Source: Bdellovibrionales bacterium (GTDB lineage Bacteria > Bdellovibrionota > UBA1018 > CAIMNF01). From it: a stretch of DNA of 36,467 bases. Under the pieces are notes generated by a model. It searched no databases, was not told where the DNA came from, and saw nothing but the letters and a program-made list of their open reading frames with translations. Of this stretch, positions 23,990 through 33,177 are shown in pieces. Location of the stretch: positions 74,580 through 111,046 of the forward strand of contig CANHQK010000001.1 of the NCBI GenBank assembly GCA_947462765.1, in the 5' to 3' direction. Numbering within the stretch: position 1 is the first letter of the stretch; each line of letters begins with the position of its first letter. Both the position numbers and the translations under genes were made by a program.

Positions 23990-24172
23990 ATGAAAGAGGA
24001 TTATGTACTGAAAGGCACGACGACCACCCTCCAGATCCAACTGGAAAAGGAGGTCGCTGAGACCTTGAAGCAGATGGTGGACTTCACCCGTTTCGGTGAG
24101 TCTGAAATCATCAATGTGGCAGTGAAGCGGTTCATCGCAGTTCACTCCGATTTCCTTCCGCGTAAGAAGTGA
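23990..24172 (+). CDS. small ribbon-helix-helix-like protein
   Basis: The 60-aa protein reads as one RHH unit: a beta strand (TTTTLQIQLEK), helix 1 (EVAETLKQMVDFTRF) and helix 2 after GES (EIINVAVKRFIAVHSDF), the pattern of Arc/MetJ-type DNA-binding dimers. There is no Shine-Dalgarno in the bases before the ATG (a CCCCCTATT run), so it may be leaderless or weakly translated. The stop overlaps the GTG of the next gene (GTGA), a translational coupling. The pair could be a regulator plus membrane partner. It resembles no toxin-antitoxin pair I can name. Confidence 0.6.
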   Translation: MKEDYVLKGTTTTLQIQLEKEVAETLKQMVDFTRFGESEIINVAVKRFIAVHSDFLPRKK

Positions 24173-24741
24173 AACGCCCGTTTCTGTTGATTTCGGCTGT
24201 CGGGGTGATCAGTCTTGCAGTTTGGTGGAGCCGTTCCGGCTCGAGCCTTCCTGTCTCGACTCAAGAATTACCTTCAGGCTCCTTCGAAACGCAGGGGTTG
24301 CCGAGTGCCTCGGTGCCTCCCTTACCTGCTTCTCCTGCCCGGGGGGAGGCGTCCCAAGGCAAGTCGCCCATCCTTCAGGGAGAGCCCGGTACGGAAGATC
24401 TCAAAAGAGTGATTGGTGCTGTTCGGGGTGCACTTCCGAAAAAATCCGAAGTGAAGCCTGCCGATGACGAGGCGGCCCACCACGCGGGACCTGAGTTGAT
24501 TCGTGCAGGGCAGGCGCTGGGAGACCTGGCAGAATACCTTGAGCGCAGGCCCGAAGAATTCAAGGCCGCCTCGGTTTTCTATGCAAATTGTGCTGCGGAC
24601 GAAGCCTTGATGCCGGCCAGTCGCGCCGTTTGCTATGCGGCCTTGAGTAAAAAGAAAGATGAATGGGCCCCGGGAGTGGCGGAGCGCATCTCCCGGGTCG
24701 GCCCTGAAATCATCGATATTGCAAAAAATCTTTCAGAATGA
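24169..24741 (+). CDS. membrane-anchored or exported protein of unknown function
   Basis: The 190-aa protein starts at GTG 24169, which overlaps the stop of the RHH gene. Its N-terminus has one hydrophobic segment (PFLLISAVGVISLAVWW, residues 4-20), either a signal anchor or an uncleaved signal. Then come a low-complexity Ser/Pro/Gly linker (~23-75) and a helical domain (~78-190) with two cysteines (C141, C155) set 13 residues apart between helices, which could form a disulfide outside the cytoplasm. The domain is not recognised. Its 3' end is 21 bases from the convergent FeS gene. If the RHH protein binds DNA, this may be its regulatory target. Confidence 0.65.
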   Translation: MKRPFLLISAVGVISLAVWWSRSGSSLPVSTQELPSGSFETQGLPSASVPPLPASPARGEASQGKSPILQGEPGTEDLKRVIGAVRGALPKKSEVKPADDEAAHHAGPELIRAGQALGDLAEYLERRPEEFKAASVFYANCAADEALMPASRAVCYAALSKKKDEWAPGVAERISRVGPEIIDIAKNLSE

Positions 24742-24762
24742 CTTTGGAGCGATCGAGCGCGG

Positions 24763-26748
24763 TCAGCTGGTCGAGGAGTCGATCAGTTCAGCGATATCCT
24801 TGACCTGGATCTTGTCCGCCATGTCTTTCGTCTTCATGCCGTCGCTGATCATGGTGATACAGAAGGGGCACGAGGTGGCCACGGTTTTTGCTCCGGTCTC
24901 GATAGCCTGTTCGGAGCGGGCCACGTTGATTCGGGTGCCATGATGCTCTTCCATCCACATCCTGCCGCCCCCGGCGCCACAACATAGGCCCTGATCGTGA
25001 TGCTGTCGCATTTCAACCAGGTTTACCTTGGGAATCGCTCCGAGAACCGCACGCGGCTGCTCGTAAACATTGTTCCAGCGACCGAGGTAGCAACTGTCGT
25101 GGAAGGTCACCGTCTCGTCCAAGGCCTTTTGTGGCTTCAGCTTACCGCTCGAGATCATCTGAGCGATGAATTGGGAGTGGTGGACCACCTCGTAGTTTCC
25201 GCCGAGGTCCTTGTACTCGTTCTTCAGCGTATTGAAGCAGTGCGGGCAGGCGGTCACGATCTTCTTGACCTCGTAACGATTCAGCGTTTCGACGTTGGTC
25301 TTGGCAAGCGTTTGGAAAAGATACTCGTTTCCGATCCTTCGGGCGGCATCACCTGTGCAGGTTTCTTCGGTTCCGAGAATGGCGAATTTCACCTGGCCTT
25401 TTTTCAGAAGGCTCACGAAAGACTGGAGAACTTTCTTGTTCCGGTCGTCATAAGCACCGGCACAGCCCACCCACAGCAAGACGTCGATGTCAGCTGCAGA
25501 GCCGGCTTCGGCGAGAGTCTTGACTTCGAGACCTTCGGCCCAGTTCGCGCGCTCGGACGGACTGAAGGCCCACGGGGATCCGTTCGTTTCCATGTTCTTG
25601 AACACAGCTTGGACTTCCGCAGGAAAGCGGGACTCCATCATGACCAGATTCCTGCGGATGTCGTAGATCTTGTCGGTGTGTTCGATGAAGACCGGGCAGG
25701 CGATTTCGCAGGCACGGCATGAGGTACAGGCCCAAATCACATCCTCGGTGACCTTGTCGTCGATCACATGGGTGATCTGATCGGCTTTACCCTCCAGGAT
25801 GGCCGGCTTGTTGGTGTGCAGATTTTTCTTCAGGTCGACAATCAGATTTTTCGGAGAAAGGGGCTTTTCCGTATTCCAGGCGGGACAAAGCGACTGACAT
25901 CGCCCGCACTCGGTACAGGAGTATAGATCGAGAGCGTCCTTCCAGCTCATCTGATTGACGTTGGCCACGCCGTATTGGGTGAGGTTCTCGTCTTCAAAGT
26001 TGATCGTCGACATTCCCTTTTCGCGCTCGAGCTTGCGGAGGAAGGTGTTCGGTCCGGCAGCGACGATATGAAGGTGCTTGGAGCCCGGGATGTAGACAGC
26101 GAATCCGAGCACCAGCAGCATGTGCAGCCATTTGAAGGCCGTATACAGGTTGTGATGAGCGGCCTCATCCAGGTTGAGCCCGGCCATCGAGGCGGCCAGG
26201 TGCTTCGAGATGAAGAATGAGCTTTCGTAATCCGGATGGGACCCGAGAACATGAAAGGCGTTCATCAAGAAGATGGACACCATCAAGCCACCGGTGAAGA
26301 GCAGGACGTTGTTCGCGTCCTTGGACTGGCCGAGGTGTTTGGGACGAATCACCAGGCGACGGTAGGCTGCGAACAGGACACCGAACAGCACGAATGCGGT
26401 GAAGAAGTCCTGGCTCATGATGAAAAGAGAGTAGGGCCCCGCTCCGATGAACTCGAAGGAGGCCCCACTGTGCAAGGTCATGAGGAACTGCTCGACCGTT
26501 CCCAGGGAGATCACCAGGAAACCCCAGAATATCGCAGTATGCGCAATTCCGATCCAGGTGTCTTTCAGAACGGCCTTCTGGCCCAACACGTTCACGATCG
26601 CGGTTTGTACCCGCTTTCCGATGTCCTTCACCTCGGGAGCCTTGCCTGTCTGCGCCTTCATCAGGCGGTAGAGCGTGGCGAAGCGGCGCCCGGAGAGGGT
26701 GAAAGCGGTACCAGCGACGATCAAAAACGCGAAGGTTTGCCAGGTCAT
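24763..26748 (-). CDS. membrane FeS oxidoreductase, likely ETF:quinone oxidoreductase (EMO-type)
   Basis: The 661-aa protein combines an N-terminal membrane part and FeS domains. Helices near residues 1-20, 70-92, 105-130, 148-170 and 205-222 resemble a nitrate-reductase-gamma type heme-b subunit. It then has a four-cysteine [4Fe-4S] motif at C278, C281, C284 and C288 (SCTECGRCQSLCP) and a second one in WACTSCRACEIACPVF. Two CCG domains follow, with TACPHCFNTL and GLCCGAGGGRMWM plus SCPFCITMI. This is the DUF224/HdrD-like layout of the protein that passes electrons from ETF to menaquinone. It is 6 bases downstream of etfA, and the gene order etfB-etfA-FeS supports this role. Confidence 0.9.
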   Translation of the reverse strand: MTWQTFAFLIVAGTAFTLSGRRFATLYRLMKAQTGKAPEVKDIGKRVQTAIVNVLGQKAVLKDTWIGIAHTAIFWGFLVISLGTVEQFLMTLHSGASFEFIGAGPYSLFIMSQDFFTAFVLFGVLFAAYRRLVIRPKHLGQSKDANNVLLFTGGLMVSIFLMNAFHVLGSHPDYESSFFISKHLAASMAGLNLDEAAHHNLYTAFKWLHMLLVLGFAVYIPGSKHLHIVAAGPNTFLRKLEREKGMSTINFEDENLTQYGVANVNQMSWKDALDLYSCTECGRCQSLCPAWNTEKPLSPKNLIVDLKKNLHTNKPAILEGKADQITHVIDDKVTEDVIWACTSCRACEIACPVFIEHTDKIYDIRRNLVMMESRFPAEVQAVFKNMETNGSPWAFSPSERANWAEGLEVKTLAEAGSAADIDVLLWVGCAGAYDDRNKKVLQSFVSLLKKGQVKFAILGTEETCTGDAARRIGNEYLFQTLAKTNVETLNRYEVKKIVTACPHCFNTLKNEYKDLGGNYEVVHHSQFIAQMISSGKLKPQKALDETVTFHDSCYLGRWNNVYEQPRAVLGAIPKVNLVEMRQHHDQGLCCGAGGGRMWMEEHHGTRINVARSEQAIETGAKTVATSCPFCITMISDGMKTKDMADKIQVKDIAELIDSSTS

Positions 26749-26754
26749 TCCGTA

Positions 26755-27720
26755 TTACTCCTTGATTTTCTTGAACTCGGTCGTAAGGGCCGGGACCACT
26801 TGGAACAGATCGCCCACGATGCCGTAATCGGCGATCTGGAAGATCGGTGCTTGGGGATCCGTGTTGATGGCCACGATCACTTTCGAACTGCGCATTCCGG
26901 CGAGATGCTGGATCGCGCCGCTGATGCCACAGGCGATGTAACAAGAAGGAGAAACCACTTTACCGGTTTGTCCCACCTGGTCGCGATGCGGGCGGTAGCC
27001 TGCATCCACGGCAGCACGCGAGGCACCTACTGCGGCACCGACGGTGTCAGCAAGATCTTCGAGGATCTTGAAGTTGTCGGCATTCTTCAGTGAGCGTCCG
27101 CCTGAGACAACGATTGCAGCTTCGGTCACGTCAGGACGGGCAGAGTTACCTTTCACCACTTCGAGGATCTTGGTCTTGAGTCCCGAAAGATCCACGCTGA
27201 CCGATCCCGCGTCCGCGGTTTTCGAGGTGTCGGGTTTCGGCAGCCCGATCGAGTTCGGGCGGATGGTCGCCATTTGCATTCCGCTACCCGCAAACTCGAC
27301 CTCCGCCGAGGCCTTCCCGGAATACACCGGACGCTTCAGTCCGAGCTTGCCGCCTGCAAAAGAGAGCGAGGTGCAGTCCGTCGCCAGTGCGGCATCAGCC
27401 ATCACGGAAACGAAAGGCATGAACTCTTTTGCCATGGGTGTATGGGCCGCGAGGACGATTTCGGGACTCACGGCTTTGATTGCCGCCACGAGCGCACGGG
27501 AGTAAGACTCCGCGGTGTAGAGCTTGAGGGCCGCATCTTGAACCAAATGAACCTTGTTCGCTCCGTATTGGGCGGATTCATTGGCCAAGCCGGCGACGGA
27601 GTCGCCCACGATCACGGCATGGGTTTCGTTCCCTGCCGCCGCGGATGCCGCTACGAGTTCGTAGCTTGCTTTCTTTGCCTTACCTTCACGCTGTTCGATA
27701 AATACAAGTACTTTTGCCAT
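26755..27720 (-). CDS. etfA: electron transfer flavoprotein, alpha subunit
   Basis: EtfA binds FAD and with EtfB carries electrons from acyl-CoA and related dehydrogenases. The 321-aa protein has the diagnostic FAD-binding C-terminus: [66 protein letters not shown] and a late LTTEF. These residues are intact. It is 2 bases downstream of etfB and 6 bases upstream of the FeS gene. No acyl-CoA dehydrogenase gene is in the window, so its donors are elsewhere. Confidence 0.96.
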   Translation of the reverse strand: MAKVLVFIEQREGKAKKASYELVAASAAAGNETHAVIVGDSVAGLANESAQYGANKVHLVQDAALKLYTAESYSRALVAAIKAVSPEIVLAAHTPMAKEFMPFVSVMADAALATDCTSLSFAGGKLGLKRPVYSGKASAEVEFAGSGMQMATIRPNSIGLPKPDTSKTADAGSVSVDLSGLKTKILEVVKGNSARPDVTEAAIVVSGGRSLKNADNFKILEDLADTVGAAVGASRAAVDAGYRPHRDQVGQTGKVVSPSCYIACGISGAIQHLAGMRSSKVIVAINTDPQAPIFQIADYGIVGDLFQVVPALTTEFKKIKE

Positions 27721-27722
27721 GA

Positions 27723-28496
27723 TCAGATCACCTTCGCTTCGTTGTGGAGTGCTTGTGCCAGTTGGTGCGCCTGGGTGGCGGCATCGCCATCGATTTTTTT
27801 GCCGGCCTGTTTGGGGGGCGGCAACTGAAGATTCTTCATCTTGATTTTCTGGTCCGATGCGGAGACGCCGATGTCAGCGAGCTTTACGGCCTTCACTTCT
27901 TTTTTCTTGGCTTTCATGATGTTCGGGAGAGTCGCATAGCGCGGCTCGTTCAGGCCCTTGCTTCCGGCAATCACCGCGGGAGCCGAGACTTCCACCATCT
28001 CGAAAGACCCACCCTCGATTTCGCGCTTGCACTTGAGCGTGGTGCCTGCGTATTCGATTCCACAAACTACCGTGACGGCCGGAATGCCGAGGTGTGCGGC
28101 CACCAGCTGCGGAACTTGCGAGGCGCCGTCATCCAGAGCCTCTTTTCCGAAGAATACGAGGTCCACCTTGGTTTCCTTTTTCAGTGCGCCCGAAAGCGCC
28201 TTCGCGGTCATCGCGCTGTCGGCGGTTTCAGGGAGTTCCACGTGAATGGCGTTGTCCGCTCCCATGGCGAGAGCGGTGCGGAGGGTTTCAATCACGCGAT
28301 CCGGACCGGCAGAGACAGCGGTTACGGTCGCACCTGGAGTTTTTTCTTTCAGGCGAAGCGCTTCTTCGACCCCGAATTCGTCGTAAGACGACATGATCCA
28401 TTTGATGCCGGCGGTGTCGATACCGCTTCCGTCGCCATTGATCTTGATTTTGGTTTCCGTATCGGGAACCTGTTTGATGCACACATAGAGATTCAT
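27723..28496 (-). CDS. etfB: electron transfer flavoprotein, beta subunit
   Basis: EtfB is the AMP-binding partner of EtfA. The 257-aa protein starts MNLYVCIKQVPDTETKIKIN, the family start, and has SYDEFGVEEALRLKE and the signature VEVSAPAVIAGSKGLNEPRY followed by ATLPNIMKAKKK. These residues fit the non-bifurcating ETF of respiring bacteria, but this needs testing. It is the first gene of etfB-etfA-FeS; a 58-base spacer separates it from batD. AAGGAC lies before the ATG. Confidence 0.96.
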   Translation of the reverse strand: MNLYVCIKQVPDTETKIKINGDGSGIDTAGIKWIMSSYDEFGVEEALRLKEKTPGATVTAVSAGPDRVIETLRTALAMGADNAIHVELPETADSAMTAKALSGALKKETKVDLVFFGKEALDDGASQVPQLVAAHLGIPAVTVVCGIEYAGTTLKCKREIEGGSFEMVEVSAPAVIAGSKGLNEPRYATLPNIMKAKKKEVKAVKLADIGVSASDQKIKMKNLQLPPPKQAGKKIDGDAATQAHQLAQALHNEAKVI

Positions 28497-28554
28497 GGTG
28501 TTGTCCTTTCAGGAGCGGAAAATACAATTTCGCTTTAGCCAGATTATAGAGAAA

Positions 28555-30411
28555 TTAGGCTTGTATTTCCATCGATTTGCGTGGAATTCCCGAGCAAATC
28601 TTCCTGATCGACTCCACCAGCTCCTTGACACGCTCCCCCGAAATCCCTGAGTCGCCCGATTCGGAAGAGAAGCGGATGCGCTCCGCGACTTCGAACAAGC
28701 GGTCGAGTGTCTGGCAGTCCTCCGTGCGGAAACCGTGCTGCTCCGTCAAGATCCTGGCAAGCTCACGCTTCGGAAGGGCTCGGGAGCTCAGCCCGAAACC
28801 CTCATCTAAGGATTTATATACCTCATCCTTCAATTGCTCGAGGACCTTGCTGGTCTCTTGCGGGGTGGAAGCCTTGCTAGCAGCCTCAGAAAGATCCGAC
28901 CAGAGGCGCTCCGCAGTCTGTTTGCGTTTCAGGATCTCGAGCCTTGCGAGCGATCGTTTCTTGGTCTGATCCCAAACCACCATCCCCGCGAAAGCGAAAA
29001 ACATGAGCAAGCCAGCCCAGGCAACCAGTCGCCACCAGGGTTGCCCACCGAAGCCTTCCGAGGGTTTGTCGCGATCACGGATCGCGCCATAGCCCGGGCT
29101 ACCGCCGGTGGCGGGCGCGGATTCGGTGGGGTTTGCGCCTGCTGTTCCCGGTGGCGGCATGGCGGGTGCTTGTGCCGGGTCTCCCGGCGCCACTTGAATG
29201 GGAATCGGCAAAGTCTTTCTCCGGACATAGCTCCTGCTCTCGGGGCTGAAGAACTCAAACTCGACGGGTGGAATTTCCATTCCGCCGGCTGACTCGGGTA
29301 TCGCCACGACCTCGAACACCTTCTCGGAAAGTCCTTGGCCCAGTGATTTTGACTTACCCTGGGACTCATAAAGGCGAAGTCCTTTGGGCCAGTTCACCTT
29401 GGGGAACTCCACCAGACTCGTATTGCCCTTGCCCTTCACCGAAACCTTGAAGTTCAGCGGTGCATGGGCCTGGATCCGGTTTGAATCGAGCTGGGCAGAA
29501 ACTTCGAAATCTCCGACACCACCCGTAAACAGGGCGCTCTTTCCCTCATCCGGAAGGGGCATGACGTCGATCAGGATCGGGTCACTCCGGGAACTTCCGC
29601 TTCTCGGGGTCACTTGGGTGAAAAACTGGAACACCGGGTCCTCCAGCATTTCATCATTTGCAGGATTTTTGGGAATGTAATCCACCTTCACGGCGAATCC
29701 ATCGACCTTCAGCTTGCCCTCTTTGATGGGGTAGATCGCATAGCGGGCCAAGAGGGCGCGCTCCATCGGGACCCCCGAGTAGCTCACCGCCTCGAAGTCG
29801 GGGCGGTTCGACAGGATGGGCATTTCGAGATCTTCCCTGATGAAGCCCTGAAATGAGGGGTACTGAAGCACGTCCCGAACCTGTGCCCGCGTCCGGCGGT
29901 ACAGGTAGAAACTCACAATCACTTGCTCACCCTTGTAGACCCGAGAGGTGCTCACCTCGCCCCGAACGAAAAAGTTTTTGGCATCCCCCTTCAGCCCGGC
30001 CCCCTCACCCGCAACCTGCTTCCGGTTCAATTGTTCTTGCACCACCTGGACGGTGATGTCAGATGCCTTCTCTCCCCCGTTGGAAATGTTCCGGATTCTG
30101 AGCGCGCCGACCTTGAGCGGGCGGAGAATGAACGTCACGCTTTCTTCTGACCGGTTCTCGAACTTTCCGTTGATATAGACAGACGAGAACTGGGAGTTCT
30201 GAAACTGGTTCACGATTTCGAAATCGGGAGCGTCGAACTTGGGATTGAGGGGACGCTCACTCTCGCCGGTACGGATGATCTTGAGCGAGACCGACTCATC
30301 CTGTGGGACTTCCTGGCGGTCCACCGTAGCCTGGATACCAGCAAATGCAGTCGCAGCCTGAATGCACAAGAGGGCCAGCGCGGATCTTGCCGCCTTACCA
30401 ATCCTTTTCAT
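28555..30411 (-). CDS. batD: BatD, periplasmic/membrane oxygen-tolerance protein
   Basis: The 618-aa protein starts with a signal peptide (ALALLCIQAATAFAG) and then the BatD beta-sandwich regions: ATVDRQEVPQDESVSLKIIR, NFFVRGEVSTSRVYKGEQV and VSVKGKGNTSLVEFPKVNWP. After a Pro/Gly-rich linker a membrane helix (LVAWAGLLMFFAFAGMVVW) precedes a helical cytoplasmic tail of ~150 residues (DLSEAASKASTPQETSKVLE). BatD is the Bat-operon member thought to work in the periplasm with BatA/B. The ATG lies inside the end of batBC (17-base overlap). It is the last gene of the unit. Exact function of Bat proteins is unsettled. Confidence 0.85.
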   Translation of the reverse strand: MKRIGKAARSALALLCIQAATAFAGIQATVDRQEVPQDESVSLKIIRTGESERPLNPKFDAPDFEIVNQFQNSQFSSVYINGKFENRSEESVTFILRPLKVGALRIRNISNGGEKASDITVQVVQEQLNRKQVAGEGAGLKGDAKNFFVRGEVSTSRVYKGEQVIVSFYLYRRTRAQVRDVLQYPSFQGFIREDLEMPILSNRPDFEAVSYSGVPMERALLARYAIYPIKEGKLKVDGFAVKVDYIPKNPANDEMLEDPVFQFFTQVTPRSGSSRSDPILIDVMPLPDEGKSALFTGGVGDFEVSAQLDSNRIQAHAPLNFKVSVKGKGNTSLVEFPKVNWPKGLRLYESQGKSKSLGQGLSEKVFEVVAIPESAGGMEIPPVEFEFFSPESRSYVRRKTLPIPIQVAPGDPAQAPAMPPPGTAGANPTESAPATGGSPGYGAIRDRDKPSEGFGGQPWWRLVAWAGLLMFFAFAGMVVWDQTKKRSLARLEILKRKQTAERLWSDLSEAASKASTPQETSKVLEQLKDEVYKSLDEGFGLSSRALPKRELARILTEQHGFRTEDCQTLDRLFEVAERIRFSSESGDSGISGERVKELVESIRKICSGIPRKSMEIQA

Positions 30412-32188
30412 TTTCCATCTCCCTGCCTCGCTGTTCCTTGAGGCGATTCTGATGCAGTTGCTTCTCCCTGTCGGAGAGATCGTTCATGATGCTCTCGGCG
30501 ACATCCTTCGAAAGGGTGCCGCTCCGGAATTGACGTTTTTTTCCGTCCTCCGGCCCTTGCTTTTGTTGGTCCTCGCCACGGGGTTTCTGCTGAGGTTCCT
30601 GGCCATCGTCTTTCGGCTTGGAGTTCTGGTCACCGGAGTCCTGTTTGGGCTTCTGTTCCTGATCTTGTTTTTGCTGCTCTTGTTTTTGTTTTTGCTGTTG
30701 CTGGTTTTGTTTTTGCTGTTGCTGGTTTTGTTGAGACGAGCGGGTCAAGGCTTCGCGGGCCCGTTTTTCCATCTCCCCGTCACGGATGATTTTGGCGAGC
30801 TCGATGGCTTTGGTGAGACGATCGAGCGATTCGCGCGCCTTTCCTGACTGGCTCAGCGTGACCCCTTCGTTGTAAAGCGCCCGGGCTGCTGATTCGTAAT
30901 CTCCCTCGGCCAAGGCCTGCTTCGAGACTTCTTCGAAAAGCGGGATGGCCTCTTCCGCTTTTCCAGCACCCGAAAGCGCAGTGGCTTGATTGTACTTCAG
31001 GGTACCCGATTCGGGTTCGCGCTTCGATGACTGTCCGTAGAGCTCCGAGGACGCAGCGAAATCCCGATCCTCATACAGCTTTTGAGCCTTGCGCGACTCA
31101 AGGTAGCTCTTCCAGGTGAGGGCCGAACCTTCTGCTGGAAGCAGCACGATCAACAGGAGCAAAGACGGGATCCGTTTCCGGGCCGGTAAATAGCCGGTGA
31201 ACAAATGCATCAACAGAAGCGCGACCGCCACAGCGAGAAAATAATGGTAGCGTTCGATGCGGGTGACCTGTTTCTGCTGCAATGTGGAACTCCGACTGAG
31301 ACCCCTGAGTCCTCTCACGAGCTCATACGATGCATCGTCGGGGTTCACGAGATCGATGAGGGTCCCGCCCCCCTCGGAGGCGATTTGGGCCAGGAGATCC
31401 TTGTTGACGCGACTGAGTACGACCTTTTGGTCCCGGTCTTTTTTATAGGTCTGGAGCACTCCGGCCTGGTTCCTCACCGGCACCGGTGCACCCTCTTTGG
31501 TTCCGACCGCAACCACGAAGAATCCGGATCCGAAATCCTTGATTCTGGATGCAGCAGCGGTCGCACCCTCGCCGAAATCCTCTCCATCCGTGATGAGCAC
31601 GAAAGCCTTGGAGGACTTCCGGGTGTCTTCGGCGCTCCGCTCGAAGGCCTTGATGCCCGCATCGATCGCTTTCGCAATCTCCGTCCCCTGGCTGGCGATC
31701 ATGGAGGGCTCGAGGGTCTCGACCATCTCGGTCACATACCCGAAATCCGTGGTGAGCGGGACCGCAAGAACCGCCTTCCCGGCGAATCCCACGACGCCAA
31801 CCCGGTCGTCCGCGAGGCCGTCCAGGGTCTTCTTGATGAAGGTACGTGCGCGGTCCAGCCTGCTCGGCGGAGTGTCTTCGGCCAGGATGCTGTTTGATAG
31901 GTCGAGCAAAAAGACGATGTCCATCCCCTTGCTGTCGATCAACTCCTCCCTTTCGCCCCACTGCGGTCGCATCAGCGCCACTCCGGCAAACAGGAAAGCG
32001 AGTGCGAGCAGGACCTGGCGACGAAGGAAGGTGCTCCAGGAGAATTCCGGAATCATCCTCGACCACATGCTCCGGTCGATCCAAGAGGAGAGCCTTTTTT
32101 GCTGACCCTTGATCTGCAGGTGGGCGAGCGCGAGCATCACCAGGGCAAGCAACAGAACCAGCCATGCTCGGGAGTTTCCGAAGATCAT
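30395..32188 (-). CDS. BatB-BatC fusion: VWA membrane protein with TPR and Q/K-rich tail
   Basis: The 597-aa protein begins at ATG 32188, overlapping the batA stop as ATGA. Residues 1-330 match BatB: a membrane helix (WLVLLLALVMLALAHL), the VWA domain with MIDAS DLSNS (D96, S98, S100), LITDGEDFGEG, and a following membrane helix (FLAVAVALLLMHLF). Residues ~345-500 match BatC: another hydrophobic segment and TPRs (LYEDRDFAASSELYGQSSK, YNEGVTLSQSGKARESLDRL). Then a low-complexity Gln/Lys tail of ~100 residues, partly a perfect 21-base tandem repeat, and a short charged end. In many genomes batB and batC are separate; here they are one frame. The longer frame from 32260 lies in batA and is not used. 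Confidence 0.88.
   Translation of the reverse strand: MIFGNSRAWLVLLLALVMLALAHLQIKGQQKRLSSWIDRSMWSRMIPEFSWSTFLRRQVLLALAFLFAGVALMRPQWGEREELIDSKGMDIVFLLDLSNSILAEDTPPSRLDRARTFIKKTLDGLADDRVGVVGFAGKAVLAVPLTTDFGYVTEMVETLEPSMIASQGTEIAKAIDAGIKAFERSAEDTRKSSKAFVLITDGEDFGEGATAAASRIKDFGSGFFVVAVGTKEGAPVPVRNQAGVLQTYKKDRDQKVVLSRVNKDLLAQIASEGGGTLIDLVNPDDASYELVRGLRGLSRSSTLQQKQVTRIERYHYFLAVAVALLLMHLFTGYLPARKRIPSLLLLIVLLPAEGSALTWKSYLESRKAQKLYEDRDFAASSELYGQSSKREPESGTLKYNQATALSGAGKAEEAIPLFEEVSKQALAEGDYESAARALYNEGVTLSQSGKARESLDRLTKAIELAKIIRDGEMEKRAREALTRSSQQNQQQQKQNQQQQKQKQEQQKQDQEQKPKQDSGDQNSKPKDDGQEPQQKPRGEDQQKQGPEDGKKRQFRSGTLSKDVAESIMNDLSDREKQLHQNRLKEQRGREMENEKDW
30689..30730 (-). repeat. 21-base tandem repeat (two copies) in the Q/K-rich tail
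   Basis: Two exact 21-base copies (30689-30709 and 30710-30730) encode seven-residue units of the type NQQQQKQ within the BatBC tail. The purity of the second copy suggests recent slippage, so copy number may vary between strains. Confidence 0.75.
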
Positions 32189-33177
32189 GCCCACTGCCTC
32201 CACCAGAATGCCGCGAGAATCCTCTCGGTCAACAAACAAAAGAGAGCGGCATAAACCCAAGGAGGGAACTCCTCATGGTAGTTGAGTTTGTCCTTCGTGG
32301 TGATTTCGGTTTTTTCCAGACGGTCAATGTCCTTGAATACTTCTACGAGTGCCTGCTCGTCCTGAACCCGGTAGAACTTCCCTTGGGTTTTTTCCGAGAT
32401 CTGTGCGAGGAGTGTCGGATTCAGCCGGTTTTCCACCCAGACATGCTGGAAGGTTTTCCCGAGGGGCGTAACCACGGGTAAGGGTTGCTTGACCCGACCC
32501 TCTGTGCCGATCGCGATCGAATACACCTTCACGGAATACCCCTGGGCCAGCTCGCCCGCCGTGATCGGATCGATCCGTCCCACGTTATTGTCTCCATCGG
32601 TCAGGAGGATCACAATACGGCTTTTGGCGGAGGACTTTTTGAGGCGGTTGATGGCAAGTGCCAGACCGTCTCCGATCGCAGTTCCATCCCGGAGTCCGTT
32701 ACCGCCCGGCTCCACGGTCCGGAGCTGGGACACCAGCAGCCCGTAATCCAAGGTCGGTGGAGCAAGAGTGATGGGCTCGCCACTGAACATCACGAATCCG
32801 ATCCGATCGTTCGTTCTTCCCTCGATGAATTGCTTGAAGGTCTCTTTGGCGATTTCCATTCGCGTGGCATCACCCATGTCCTGAATGAGCATGCTGAGCG
32901 ACACATCCAGCACCATGACAATATCCACCCCGTTGGCCTTACGCTCCTGGGTTTTCGAAATGCTCTGGGGCCGGGCGAGGGCGATGATCAGTAAAACGAG
33001 GGCGAGGCACTTGAGGGTTGTTTGAAAAAAAGCCGGGCCGGGAACTCTCGATCGAGCGGGGGTGAAGCCGTACAGCTGCATCCGGACCGGCGGCATGGAC
33101 TGCTTCCGCATCCAGATCCTGAAAAACACCGGGATCAGGACCAATAGTGCCAATATCCAAGGATAGGCGAACCTCAT
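32185..33177 (-). CDS. batA: BatA, von Willebrand factor A membrane protein
   Basis: The 330-aa protein has two N-terminal hydrophobic segments (ILALLVLIPVFFRIW and LKCLALVLLIIALARPQ) and then a VWA domain. The MIDAS DVSLS (D91, S93, S95) with LLTDGDNN is intact and metal-binding. A C-terminal hydrophobic segment (WVYAALFCLLTERILAAFWW) returns to the membrane. This is the BatA/aerotolerance layout. The ATG overlaps the stop of the preceding gene as ATGA, and the batBC ATG overlaps its stop in the same way, so the unit is strongly coupled. Confidence 0.9.
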   Translation of the reverse strand: MRFAYPWILALLVLIPVFFRIWMRKQSMPPVRMQLYGFTPARSRVPGPAFFQTTLKCLALVLLIIALARPQSISKTQERKANGVDIVMVLDVSLSMLIQDMGDATRMEIAKETFKQFIEGRTNDRIGFVMFSGEPITLAPPTLDYGLLVSQLRTVEPGGNGLRDGTAIGDGLALAINRLKKSSAKSRIVILLTDGDNNVGRIDPITAGELAQGYSVKVYSIAIGTEGRVKQPLPVVTPLGKTFQHVWVENRLNPTLLAQISEKTQGKFYRVQDEQALVEVFKDIDRLEKTEITTKDKLNYHEEFPPWVYAALFCLLTERILAAFWWRQWA

